Assembly: GCA_963930655.1 (NCBI GenBank)
Contig: OZ005609.1
Location: 26,482,501-26,546,500, forward strand
DNA: 64,000 bases
From: Myrica gale
Lineage: Eukaryota > Streptophyta > Magnoliopsida > Fagales > Myricaceae
Reading direction: 5' to 3'
The notes below the pieces were generated by a model that did not search any database, was not told the DNA's origin, and was given only the letters and a program-made list of their open reading frames with translations. Shown here in pieces: positions 34,264 through 46,450 of the stretch; position 1 is the first letter of the stretch; the number at the start of each line of letters is the position of its first letter. The position numbers and the translations under genes were made by a program.

Positions 34264-35761
34264 TTTCTTATAGATATCATCCAATTTCATCTACTGACTC
34301 TGCAATGTGAATTGCTGAGATTGGTCGCTTTGGACCTGAGTGGTATTCAAGCCTCGCATGATGTCTACAAATAAGTATTTTGTCCTACTTATGTGAGCAA
34401 GAGCTGCAAAGTCAGTGTAGGTTAATTGGACTATTCTCTCTCTCTTTCAAGAGGTCTTGCAGGCCTGTGTTTCTTGTATATACTTAATATTAAGATGTGA
34501 ATTGTGATTATATGAATTGTTGCCTCATTTTATGAAGTATATTTGAATTTATGACAATGTTTTGTACAATTAGAATTTCATTTTCTTTTGCTATTATATA
34601 TAGGCCGACTACCGAAGTATGTTTCTTCCCTGTTTTATCAGTGTTCTCTTCCTGCTTACTGATTGTATGAACTTCAGGGAAATGGTGAAGACAAAGATAT
34701 CTTGAAAAAAAAAACTAGAATGTTTGACGAAATTGATATCTCAAAATTGTTTACTCTCTTGCTGACATTCAATTGCTTACCAAAACCTAGCGTCGAAAGC
34801 AATTGTTGGTATGCAAAGAGTTGATAAAACAGAAGTTGGCAGTGCTCGATTTTTGAGATTTCTTTCGTATGAAGAGGGAACTATACCTATCTTTAATGTT
34901 ACTTAGCCGAGTGCCTCCTCTCCCTCTCTTCAAAGGGAGTTCTCTTCATACCTACTAGTTTGCAGGTTACGGTGTATGGTGAGTTATTCGATTTGATGAG
35001 TTTCAGGAGAGCGGGTTTAAATCCTCTCGAGCCCTTCTCCACCTCTAATGTAAGTTTTCGTTGTCCCATTCTTGGAACTCAGAATTATAATGGAAAAATG
35101 GAGGCTTTTCAGCCCCAACAGTCCAAAACCCCACAAAAAATCAGCTTTGATTGATGACGATTATGACGACGGAACTCAGGTTCCTGGTGGACTGATCAGG
35201 AAGATGGTTCCAGGCCCCCAAAAGACACATTACTGCATTCGATTCCTTTTTTCCCCTAATTTATTACTGCATTCGATTCACTGCATGGATTTAGAGATTT
35301 TCAGGAGAAGATAGACGCTTATTAGCCTAACACATGGTCTTAATAGTGGTGGTCAAAACCGCTGCTAAATATGAAAAAGCCGTCACTACAACTCTTACTG
35401 TGAAGACAATTAAAAGCTTAAAGGGGCTGTTTTGAAAATAGTGTAAGTTCTAAAAAGGGAAAAACAAAAGCTGTACGTATGGTCTTCAGGGCAGTTTGGT
35501 CTTTATTCCTATTTTTAGAGGATGTGAGAAAGGCAAGAAGGGGCAGTTAGCCATAGACGCGTGAAATATAGAGGATAACAGATGGGATTTTCTGCAGCTA
35601 GAGGGGTACACGATTTCAGCGTCCAAGAAGATTTCATTCGCTTGCTTCAACTCCTTGATGTTTATGTGCTGATTTTTCGTGAAGGGTTTCTTTGATGAAG
35701 TGAAGTTCGCGATATTATATATTCGATCACCGTGTTCCCCAAATTGATTCTACGACATTGA
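34264..35761. other. DSK2 3' UTR and following intergenic stretch
   Basis: The first few hundred bases are probably DSK2 3' UTR. At 35090-35314 there is an open frame starting MEKWRLFSPNSPKPHKKS that I do not recognise; it may be a captured exon or chance. Words like GGTGGTCAAAACCGCTGC and GCCGTCACTACAACTC near 35347-35390 resemble CACTA-transposon subterminal motifs, but no paired end was found. Confidence 0.35.
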
Positions 35762-35958
35762 AGATTCAGATGTTCTGAACTTGGGTAGTTGAAGGTTTCA
35801 GTTGTGGCCCTTGATTGCATAAGGTTTATGAGGTAAGATCAAGAGTCGTTCGAGATCGAAGTTTCCATTTGGACTTAGAGGTTCTACGTCCATTTGTGAT
35901 TCGGTTTATAGTAAATCGAATTTGATTCAAAGTGTTTTTGATAGGCTAGGTTAGTCGC

Positions 35959-37264
35959 TGATGTGACTACGGAAATACTCCCAAGTGTAGAAGTGTCAAG
36001 TTGTAACAAAGATAAGTCCAAGATCGTATTCCACAGGGACAAAAGAGTATCAAAGTATTTGTAATCTATTATTGCTAATGAAAAGAAAATACTATGTAAA
36101 AGTATTTTTGGGTTTTCTGTATATGTGAAAATCGTGTTGATGAAGGAATTTTGAGATGTGAATACCAAAATATTAATGAGGAACGAAAATGATAAATCTA
36201 ATCAATAGGTAAAAGGGAAATGACTTAATAGAGTAATTTTAACAAACACTTGAGGTACAGGTTAATTAACCTTTGTTTCTACATGTTCTACCTTTCTTTT
36301 CGTTACTCTTCTGCTATTAATCAACATTCTCCAAACAACCAAAATCACATAACATATGTCAATGAAAAGACTTAACTAAATCAAGATTTTGCTGTGCCTA
36401 ACGTCAACAACAAAACAAGAAATAAATCAAGCTATTTAAAATACATTTCTCTTCAAACACTCGGTTTCAGCAGGTGAACATTGAACATCCAACAGGAGGC
36501 AAGAACATCATGAAACTAAAGGAAATTAACCCATAACCCAAGTATTAAAACTTAGCCAATCATCTTCAAAGGTAAAAATTCACTAAAGAAAACAATCCTT
36601 AACATTGTAAATGAAATGTTGCTTACGAAACTTGAAAAACCGAGAATGGAAAAACGAGAATGAAAAACGTGAAATGAAGAAGAAAACAGAGTCAAAAAGG
36701 AAAACTCCTACACCAGATGAAACACCCGAATTTATAGCCAAACCCCTCAACAGATTCGGTGCTCCCCATTTTCTCCTTGCTTCTCTCCTTCGTAGTGCCC
36801 ATTGCGTTGCTCACTGTAACCGTCGAATATTTTCCAACTAGGCAAGTTGTTATAAACAACTTGGTCTGCTATCCAAAATTGCCCCGAGTGCAGATTATAA
36901 CACAGCGCTCAACCCCCGCTCGATGTCTCGCTCGAGCGCCATGGGTTGAATTCACACAGAGGCTTTACGCTCAACGCCCGCTCTTCAAACCGCTCGAGCG
37001 CTTTTGGATGCTTTCAGGCAGAGACTTCCCGCTCGATCACTGCTTGAGCGAGAACCATTGTTGAAGTTAGGCTGGACTGAGCTCCGGTGTGTTTTTACCT
37101 GTGATTGAGGTTTCAAAAGCCCATTAGAGATAAAAGTGATATTTCACATGCTAAAAATACTTAAACATTTTTTTTTCTAAAGAAATTCCCTTCGTTTAAC
37201 ACTTACACTCACTTAACTCACTATGTTAAGAGTAAGAAAAGTGACAAAAAATGTTTAATTATCA
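35959..37264. mobile_element. LTR-type insertion (probable solo LTR), inside tandem copy 1
   Basis: A 1306-bp insertion that begins TGATGTGACTACGG and ends TTTAATTATCA. Its TG...CA borders form the short inverted repeat TGAT/ATCA. It is flanked by the exact 5-bp repeat GTCGC (35954-35958 and 37265-37269). Copy 2 of the surrounding unit has the uninterrupted site. No protein-coding parts are visible, so it is a fossil, most simply a solo LTR; the family is not identified. The perfect duplication and the empty sister site make it young. Confidence 0.75.
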
Positions 37265-39047
37265 GTCGCTTCAATAGATCACCTTGTAATGGATTAGAAA
37301 CTAGTGGATTCGAACGGCCAACGGGCCCGAAGAGTTTTTCTCCTTAAGGACGTTCCTTAGGAAGTTTCTCTTCGTAACCATTCTCGGTGTTATGTGTCTA
37401 TTATTGTTCTTAATATGTTTTGTTTATTCTCTTACTAACCAAGTTTGTTCTTTGTGTTGTGAGTTTATATTCTTGAGACTTGACAACATTCATTCACAGA
37501 TCTGGTTGGTAAGTGACTGATTAAGATTCTGGTTATTGGTAAGATTGTTCAATTGATTTTTGTAGATCTGAAAATTATTATTTTTGCGAGTTGAAGTTTC
37601 TTAAGAGTTACTTGTAGTTTCTTCGGATTCCTCTGTTTTACATATTATGTTTTTCTGTTTTGTATTGATTTGCATGTAATTGTTTTGCTGGTCTTTAAAG
37701 TGTCTTGACATATTGAAAAAAATGTGGTTGATTTGTTTTTCAAAGAATAGGTTTTTGTCTTAGAAAAAGAATTACTTGATAAATTTTTAATATACTTATT
37801 CACCTCTTCTAGGTATCTTCCTCGTATATGGGTGTAAATTAATTTGTTCACTTAATGGCAGAATAGTCTCGATTAGCGGCAACCATTAAGTATCACTAAA
37901 AATAGAGCCGAGATGGCGGTTCTGATCACCGCTGTTACACACTATTATGATATCATTGAACACTAGCTTAATTTAGTTATTGTGGCGATCAGACAGTAAC
38001 CATCATTAAAACAATCGTTGGAGGCAATTATTTAAAAACCAAATTTTTTCCTCCGACGTTCGACATCTGTCATGCGATTGTTTTTTGAGTGGTTGTTTTC
38101 TTCCCAGGAAGTTAAAGATCATATCAGTAGACAAAAACTAGTAAAGTTAACTAACTTATTATGTGATGTGAGGAAAAATAAAAAAAGGGGAAGTATATGC
38201 ATATTTTTTTTTTCGTGGGGTCGGCCGGCTCAAGTGTTCGGAATTTATTGTTGCACTCTCACTCGGTCCTTGTATTTTTCAATTAGGTTTAGGTCCATCC
38301 AAGCCCAACACACAAAAGTCGGGCGCAACAGATTTCTCTTGTTATCCAAAAAGAAAAAAGAAAAAGAGGATGATAACAAGAGAAACAACGAATATTGACC
38401 ATATAAATAAATATGGAAATTTCATAAGTCTGAGATTAAAATACTCAGTGCCCTTTTAAATAGAAAGAAATCTAGCGCAAACACAACTACAACCAAATAT
38501 TCAACGAGTATAAAATAGTCGAGATTCGAGAATGAGGTTCTTTCTTAGTCAATTTAGGAGTGTCCTAGTCGAGAAAGAAGTTATTCTTAGTCAATTTAGG
38601 TGTTTTGGAAGATGGCTTGGATAGAGATGAAGTAGAGTTTGTCGGAGCCGTGAAGAACACCAGACAGAAATAAAGAAGAGTAAATGGTGGTCGGAGAAGA
38701 TGCAAATGTTTGTGTCAAAGTGTGAATATACCAAAGGTTATTTAGTACAATAAGTTACGTCATATGCTTTCTATCCATAGCAACAACTTTGTTTCAACGA
38801 CATGCTTTTAGTAGCCTTTTTGTAACTTTTCATGAATATACCGGTAGTTGCTTTAGTGACGGTGTCATTTTTTGTTTGGATTTACAATGGCGGTCACCTT
38901 ATCTGCCACTATAGTGGGTTTGTAGGGGCGATTTTGATGCCTGCCACTACAAGTTCCATCAATATTTTTTTTTATCAATTTTGAGAATCTACTAGTACAA
39001 TTTTTGCTAAGAGATTTATTTCAATTTTTATTAATTTTATTCGATAG

Positions 39048-39264
39048 TAATTGATGATGTAAAAAATCACCAAGTGATAGAAATATCAGCGAGCACGGAT
39101 TCAATGCTCTGATTATTAGTTCTCCTATCAATATAATCTTTTTGACTTAAGCATCAGAGGCTCTTCTTCGGTGCCACCCCAGTTCTCTTTTACAGATTCG
39201 AGTATTACATCCAGGCTCGCTGATCTTTCTATCACCTGATGATTTTGACTTCATCAGTAATAAT
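39048..39264. repeat. Foldback with arms of about 45 bp (tandem copy 1)
   Basis: GTGATAGAAATATCAGCGAGC at 39074-39094 pairs with 39215-39235 with one mismatch. The arms extend outward to TTGATGATG / CTTCATCAG with a few mismatches. The loop is about 120 bases. The same structure occurs in the second tandem unit at about 42462-42668. Confidence 0.75.
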
Positions 39265-39577
39265 ACCTAATAGACATGAAAAGAATAGTAAAACCTAAAA
39301 ATATACAAAATGTATAAATAAATAAAAGAATCCTTGCTTCTTAGAAGGCTATGACAAATTGAAAAGTACATGTACATGAGATATGATAATTTGGTCGTAT
39401 TGAGATATGATTTTTTTTGGGAATACAATATTTTAGAATGTGTATTTATAGGTTTAAGAAAATGGAGACTGCTAGAATTTTATTTAGGAAGAACATTTTT
39501 GTGAGAGGTGTAGTATTTTTTAGGTTTTTTTGAAAGTTAATTTTTGTGTTTGTGCTTGGTTTTTGACTAAGACTAGA

Positions 39578-39736
39578 CTTGTGTTTGGATCTGAAAAAAA
39601 TTAGAGGTAGTGTAGATTCTCCCGTGATTGGTAAAAAAATTGTTGGAGTGGGTAAAAAGTTAGTGGAGTTTGTAAAAAAGTTGGTAGAGTTGTACAAAGG
39701 TATTGTAGTTGGTAAAATTTTGTCATCCAAACAAGG
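39578..39736. mobile_element. Short MITE-like element (tandem copy 1)
   Basis: The ends CTTGTGTTTGGATCTG and CATCCAAACAAGG are imperfect inverted repeats. The interior is a degenerate repeat of GGTAAAAAGTTGTTGGAGTTG-like words. The same element sits at 42986-43144 in the second tandem unit, and a relative lies at about 52001-52242. Confidence 0.55.
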
Positions 39737-40316
39737 TAATTTGAGATTGTATTGTCTTATAAATTAAAAACTAATTGGTGCTTAAAGTAGGTTTAGATTA
39801 AATACATTTGCTAGCAACAAATTTCCAAAAGCAAACACACTCTTTATTTCCCTTAAATTCTCATCTCTGTTTGGCAACCAATATTGGGGTTTGAAATTGT
39901 AGTTATCCTTATCCTCATGTTTATAAATGTTGTAAACATGAAAACCCAACCAAAAAGGAAAAAACAAAATCAATTATATAGCAATATTGACAACAAGAAC
40001 GAAGATTTTTTGTTATGATCTTTCCAAGTTGTCTCTCTATCTTAGATAGCTCAATGCAAACGAAGATCTAGCTAGTTTGTCCAAAGTGATATCTAACTTA
40101 ATAGTTCCTCCGCATTGATGAATCCCCTTCCATTCAACCTGAAATCACATGCAATTTTCCCTAATAGAGTAATAAGTATTCGGTGGTGATAATATTTTGA
40201 AATTTAGGTAACTAATTAGCTCAGACTTCCAATTGGCTAGTGGCCAAATAAAGAAATTAATAAACAAAATCTTGTGGGTACCTCACTTGCTTTGCCATAG
40301 TTGCCTAGAATGTAAT

Positions 40317-40490
40317 ATCACATTTACTAGTGATTAACATATACTATAACTTATACCATATATATATATATATAAATACTCAGATATGTTCTTTATTAAT
40401 TAGAAAATTAAGCTCCACCAGGTCATTTACTCATAATTTAAATCTACCTAAGGATGTCACAGATTGTTCTGATGTGTCTCTTTCATCATT
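40317..40490. other. Spacer between the two tandem units
   Basis: 174 bases with a short TA run. Its right half (AAATTAAGCTCCACCAGG ... CTCTTTCATCAT) resembles the diverged repeats at 44.4-45.2 kb upstream of the SAC gene, so the duplicated block lies among pieces of that older repeat. Confidence 0.5.
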
Positions 40491-43400
40491 AGATTCAGAT
40501 GTTCTGAACTTGGGTGGCTGAAGGTTTTAGTTGTAGTCCTTGATTGCATAAGGTTTATGCGGTAAGATCAAGAGTCGTTCGAGATCGAAGTTTCCATTTG
40601 GACTTAGAGGTTCTACGTCCATTTGTGATTCGGTTTATAGTAAATCGGATTTGATTCAAAGTGTTTTTGATAGGCTAGGTTAGTCGCTTCAATAGATCAC
40701 CTTGTAATGAATTGGAAACTAGTGGATTCGAACGGCCAACGGACCCAGAGAGTTTTTCTCCTTAAGGACGTTCCTTAGGGAGTTTCTCTTCGTAACCATT
40801 CTCGGTGTTACGTGTCTATTATTGTTCTTAATATGTTTTGTTTATTCTCTTACTAACCAAGTTTGTTCTTTGTGTTGTGAGTTTATATTCTTGAGACTTG
40901 ACAACATTCATTCACAAATCTGGTTGGTAAGTGACTGATTAAGATTCTGGTTATTGGTAAGATTGTTCAATTTATTTTTGTAGATCTGAAAATTATTATT
41001 TCTGCGAGTTGAAGTTTCTTAAGAGTTACTTGTAGTTTCTTCGGATTCCTCTGTTTTACATATTATGTTTTCTGTTTTGTATTGATTTGCATCTAATTGT
41101 TTTGCTGGTCTTTAAAGTGTCTTGACATATTGAAAAAAGTGTGGTTGATTTGTTTTTCAAAGAATAAGTTTTTGTCTTAGAAAAAGAATTACTTGATAAA
41201 TTTTTAATATACTTATTCACCTTCTCTAGGTATCTTCCTCGTATATGGGTCTAAATTAGTTTGTTCACTTACTGGCAGAATAGTCTCGATTAGCGGCAAC
41301 CATTAAATATCACTAAAATCAGAGCTGAGATGGCGGTTCTGATCACCGTTGTTACACACTATTATGATATCATTGAAAACTAGCTTAATTTAGTTGTTGT
41401 GACGATCAGACAGTGACCATCATTAAAACAATTGTCAGAGGCAATTATTTAAAAACCAAATTTTTTCCTCCGAGGTTCGACAAATGTCATGCGATTGTTT
41501 TTTGAGTGGCTGTTTTCTTCCCAGGAAGTTAAAGATCATATCAGTAGACAAAAACTAGTAAAGTTAACTAACTTATTATGTGATGTGAGGAAAAATAAAA
41601 AAGGGGAAGCATATGCATATTTGTTTTTTTTCGTGGGGTCGGCCGGTTCAAGTGTTCGGAATTTATTGTTGCACTCGCACTCGGTCCTTGTATTTTTCAA
41701 TTAGGTTTAGGTCCATCCAAGCCCAACACACAAAAGTCGGGCGCAACGGATTTCTCTTGTTATTCAACAAAAAAAATAAAAAAGAAAAAAGAGGATAATA
41801 ACAAGAGAAACAACGAATATTTACCATATAAATAAATATGGAAATTTCATAAGTCTAAGATTAAAATCCTATGTGCCCTTTTAAATAGAAAGAAATCTAG
41901 CGCAAACACAACTACAACCAAATATTCAACGAGTATAAAATAGTCGAGATTCGAGAATGAGGTTCTTTCTTAGTCAATTTAGGAGTGTCCTAGTCGAGAA
42001 AGAAGTTATTCTTAGTCAATTTAGGTGCTTTGGAAGATGGCTTGGATAGAGATGAAGTAGAGTTTGTCGGAGCCGAGAAGAACACCAGACAGAAATAAAG
42101 AAGAGTAAATGGTGGTCGGAGAAGATGCAAACGTTTGTGTCAAAGTGTGAATATACCAAAGGTTATTTAGTACAATAAGTTACGTCATATGCTTTCTATC
42201 CATAGCAACAACTTTGTGTTCAACGACATGCTTTTAGTAGCCTTTTTGTAACTTTTCGTCGCTTTAGTGACGGTGACATTTTTTGTTTGGATTTACAATG
42301 GCGTCACCTTATCTGCCACTATAGTGGGTTTGTAGGGGCGATTTTGATGCCTGCCACTACAAGTTCCATGAATATTTTTTTATCAATTTTGAGAATCTAC
42401 GAGTACAATTTTTGCTAAGAGATTTATTTCAATTTTTATTAATTTTATTCAATAGTAATTGATGATGTAAAAAATCACCGGGTGATAGAAATATCAGCGA
42501 GCACGAATTCAATGCTCTGATTACTAGTTCTCCTATCAATATAATCTTTCTGACTTAAGCATCGGAGGCTCTCCTTCGGTGCCACCCCAGTTCTCTTTTA
42601 CAGATTCGAGCATTACATCTAGGCTCGCTGATCTTTCTATCACCTGATGATTTTGACTTCATCAGTAATAATACCTAATAGACATGAAAAGAATAGTAGA
42701 ACCTAAAAATATACAAAATATATAAATAAATAAAAGAATCCTTGCTTCTTAGAAGGCTATGACAAATTGAAAATTTCATGTACATGAGATATGATAATTT
42801 GGTCGTATTGAGATATGATTTTTTTTGGGAATACAATATTTTAGAATGTGTATTTATAGGTTTAAGAAAATGGAGATTGCTAGAATTTCATTTAGGAAGA
42901 ACATTTTTGTGAGAGGTGTACTATTTTTTAGGTTTTTTTGAAAGTTAGTTTTTGTGTTTGTGCTTGGTTTTTGTCTAAGACTCGACTTGTGTTTGGATCT
43001 GGAAAAAATTAGAGGTAGTGTAGATTCTCCCGTGATTGGTAAAAAAGTTGTTGGAGTGGGTAAAAAGTTAGTGGAGTTTGTAAAAAAGTTGGTAGAGTTG
43101 TACAAAGGTATTGTAGTTGGTAAAATTTTGTCATCCAAACAAGGTAATTTGAGATTGTATTATCTTATAAATTAAAAACTAATTGGTGCTTAAAGTAGGT
43201 TTCGATTAAATACATTTGCTAGCAACAAATTTCCAGAAGCAAACACACTCTTTATTTCCCTTAAATTCTCATCTCTGTTTGGCAACCAATATTGGGGTTT
43301 GAAATTGTAGTTATCCTTATCCTCATGTTTATAAATGTTGTAAACATGAAAACCCAACCAAAAAGGAAAAACAAGCACGAAGATTTTTTGTTATGATCTT

Positions 43401-43695
43401 TCCAAGTTGTCTCTCTATCTTAGATAGCTCAATGCAAACGAAGATCTGGCTAGTTTGTCCAAAGTAATATATAACTTAATAGTCCCTCCGCATTGATGAA
43501 TCCCCTTCCATTCAACCTGAAATCACATGCAATTTTCCCTAATAGAGTAATAAGTATTCGGTGGTGATAATATTTTGAAATTTAGGTAACTAATTAGCTC
43601 AGACTTCCAATTGGCTAGTGGCCAAATAAAGAAATTAATAAACAAAATCTTGTGGGTACCTCACTTGCTTTGCCATAGTTGCCTAGAATGTAATA
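40491..43695. repeat. Tandem unit of about 3.2 kb, copy 2 (empty site preserved)
   Basis: Same borders as copy 1. At 40671-40700 it reads AGGTTAGTCGCTTCAATAG, exactly the sequence expected if the LTR-type insertion of copy 1 had never occurred. Copies differ by scattered substitutions and small indels, a few per hundred bases by eye. Confidence 0.9.
42986..43144. mobile_element. Short MITE-like element (tandem copy 2)
   Basis: The duplicate of the element at 39578-39736, with the same ends and a few substitutions. It was carried along by the tandem duplication. Confidence 0.55.
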
Positions 43696-45193
43696 ATCAT
43701 TAGTTGTCTTTCTTTTTTCTGTGGTCGAAGACGCTTGCTTCCCCGCCTTCACAAAATTGTGCAAGTAGTAGTGATTAATGCCTAATATTCAATCAGATTC
43801 TCGCCACGCAAATGCACCATTTATACTTAGCTAGATGAATCGCTCTAAAGCCCACACATACTATCCTTCCATTTTCACGAAACAAAATATTTTGAAAAGA
43901 AAGAGATTAGAGTTGTGCCCTACCCAAATGCACCATTTATACTTAGCTAGATGATGCTTGAATGTTGGAGGGCTCGAAGAGGGTCATGTCTTTGATTTCT
44001 CTGCAATTCTCAGTTTTGTCGTCCAAAGTCGGTAAAATGTAATGTTTTATCATTTCCTATTTTAAAAAATTAATAAGGACTTTTATCATGCTTTTGTTTT
44101 TCTTTCGGGATACCAGAGGTCTCTTCTTGATTGTTTATTCCATACTCCAATGCACTAAGACACCAAAAATTGGATCAAAGCAATGTCTATCAACTTAACC
44201 TATATACCTCTTTTGATATCCAAACATATATTTTAAGCACCAGAATGATTTTTTAATTTCCAAAAAATGTCATTTTCATCACTAATCTCAATTTCTAGTA
44301 CAATAATCAAAGCCAAAAATAAAGGTCAATTATGTAATTAATTAGCTCATCTTCTAAATGGCTTAGGATGAAAAGAAGAAAGAAAAAGCCAATATGCATA
44401 TCATTCAGATATGTTTTTATTAAGCCTCTAGTAGGGCATGTTCATCATTCACTTTTTTTTTACTGACATAATTTCCATCATTCACTTAATCTATCAAACG
44501 ACAGCACGAATAGTTCCTGCCGCCTTTGTCATCCTCGGTTATCTATTCTCTTTTGGTTGACGATGCTTCTTGCCTAATCAAAATTGTGGGTATATAGCGA
44601 ATAATGTATGCTCATTGAATCTCTAAGCAGCAGTGATTACTAAGTATTGAAAGTTATACCATATATGAAAACCAAATATATTATTATTATTAGTAAATTA
44701 AGCTCCACTGGGCATGTTCTTCATTCACTTAATCTATCAAATGATAGCACAATTCATTCACGCTGCCTCTTTCATCCTCGGGTGTCTATCTTTTTTGGGT
44801 TGACTATGCTTCTTGCCTACTCAAAACTATGAATATTTAGCGATTAATGTCTAATCCCGACCTTTGACCTTTGGTTCCGGAAGATATAAACGGCTATAAC
44901 TCTCAATGTGCACGCTTTCTGTCTTGAAATCTTTTTTTTTTCTTGGCGAGTTCTGATCTGATCTTTGTCTCTCCTTTAAACTCAATCCCTTCTCCTTCCA
45001 CGCAAAGTTGAAGAATCCCCATGCAATTTTCTATTTTGGCCCATAGAGGAATGAATACGACTTGATAATTAAGCAGCTAATCTTACAATTGGCCGTCATT
45101 CAAATCTATCAAACGGTACCACAGTTTCAGTTTGTTTCTCCTTTCATCCTCGGCTGTCTTTCTGTCTTTGATTGACGAAGTTTCTTTCTCTAA
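43696..45193. repeat. Diverged repeats of 200-250 bp upstream of the SAC gene
   Basis: Related blocks at about 44391-44620, 44640-44860 and 45095-45190, with pieces at 43705-43800 and 40400-40490, share the words AAATTAAGCTCCACTGGG, CACTTAATCTATCAAA, TTTCATCCTCGG, TTGACGATGCTTCTTGCC and GCAGTGATTA. They are old and strongly diverged. No ORF of known family occurs here. Confidence 0.55.
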
Positions 45194-45378
45194 GGGCCTG
45201 TTCGTTTAACCAGTATTTTCAGGATTTTTTAGAATCCTCACAACACAAAAAATTCTACAACCAAACATCATTTTTAACACTACATAAAAATAATTACAAC
45301 ACGCATACCAATAAAATTAACATCACCTAAAAATTCTCAAAACACCAAAAATTCTCAAAAAACAACTCAACCGAACAC
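45194..45378 (-). mobile_element. Dispersed MITE copy (same family as 18501-18677)
   Basis: Starts GGGCCTGTTCG and ends CCGAACAC. It is flanked by TCTCTAA on both sides (45187-45193 and 45379-45385; an eighth base mismatches). It is the reverse-oriented relative of 18501-18677. The size and 7-8-bp duplication suggest hAT-type, at low certainty. Confidence 0.6.
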
Positions 45379-46450
45379 TCTCTAAACATAATTGTTCGAG
45401 CAGTGATTAGAATGTTTACACGTTTGCTCGTCGAGGCCCGGAAAAAGAACAGGTGGCAGATGCCATAAATGTGTTCCTGGGCCTAAACGAGCCCATTTTA
45501 TATCCACTAGTGTCCAGGTCTGGCGGCCCAAATCTTTCAGGCCCGACATTCGTCACTGACCTTTCAGGACCAATTATCCCCTATCACTGGATCACCAACC
45601 AATAACCACAGTCCACGTGCAAGAAAGACGTAACACGTTCATTAAAGAGCGAGGCGCTGGCAAAATCGTGAGACGTCCGCCACTATTTGCAATGTTTCGA
45701 AACTTAAGTACCGAACGCATATTCCGTGGAACCGTGGGTATTGAAGCTTGGTGTTGGTGTCGTTCCACTCCGTTATCGGCTGACGCGTTTGGGTCGACAC
45801 GCAAAAACGTTCTTAACTTAAAAAGTGTTTTTTCCTTTTTACCTTTGCAGAGTGCTGTCGGATCTCGTTCGTCAGGTAAACCTCCTCAAGGACTTCCTCT
45901 TCTTCTTCTTCTTCTTCGTGGGGCTTGTTTGGTTGCTGAGAGGGCGCGGGAATACAGGAGAAAGTGTTAATTTTGAATGCTAATCGGAGTGTCTTGGTTT
46001 AAGTCTGAGGTACAGTGCTTCGTCTATTTGGAAAGTTGCAACAAAAGGCCACCGTGCTATAAGAGTTGAACCATTTATGTTTATTGGCAGCCAAATATAA
46101 ATCAGAAGTGAATTTGGATTTGATTTCTTACTCCAGATAAATTTTAAGTTGGAAAAGTTGAAATCACTTGTGGCCTTAAGAAAAAGTTCATTTTTTGTTG
46201 GGTTAGTTTTATGCGTGCTTGAATTATAGACTTTGATTACTGAAGAATTGATGCATTTGGGGACTGGAAAATTGTAACTTTATTTGTGATCTTTTCAGTT
46301 AGAACTTCGTTTTCGATGTATTTGATTAATGCATGCTTGAGTTATGGTCATTCTGAGTTGGCCGTTGATGTAAGGAATTCATGCATTGGGGTACTAGTAC
46401 ATGACTTCATGTTTGTCGTTGCAGTCTGTTATTCCAGTGGATTTTCGAGG
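45379..46450 (+). promoter_or_regulatory. SAC7-like gene promoter and leader with a probable 5' UTR intron
   Basis: No separate gene is seen. CGTTCGTCAG|GTAAAC at 45875/45876 is a strong donor and TCGTTGCAG ending at 46424 a strong acceptor, so a 5' UTR intron of about 549 bases (45876-46424) probably precedes the coding start at 46451. The transcription start was not located. Confidence 0.5.

Larger units (their letters stand above)
35762..40316. repeat. Tandem unit of about 3.2 kb, copy 1 (with later insertion)
   Basis: Starts AGATTCAGATGTTCTGAAC and ends GCCTAGAATGTAAT. Without the 1.3-kb insertion at 35959-37264 its length (about 3.24 kb) matches copy 2 at 40491-43695. Both copies share the same internal elements (a foldback near 39050-39262 and a MITE at 39578-39736), so these were present before duplication. 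Part of it near 37265-37500 reads like a remnant of an LTR end. It holds no recognisable host gene; the small ORF at 38072 (in both copies) has no family likeness. Confidence 0.9.

Noticed and set aside
38072-38398. 108-codon ORF repeated at 41489, considered as a gene in the tandem units
   Set aside because: The frame differs between the two copies after about 40 codons, it has no known domain, and the reading frame is not conserved better than its surroundings.
35340-38960. CACTA-type transposon suggested by CACTACAAG and paired GGCGGT/ACCGCC words
   Set aside because: No matching opposite end and no 3-bp duplication could be found; only motif-level similarity remains.
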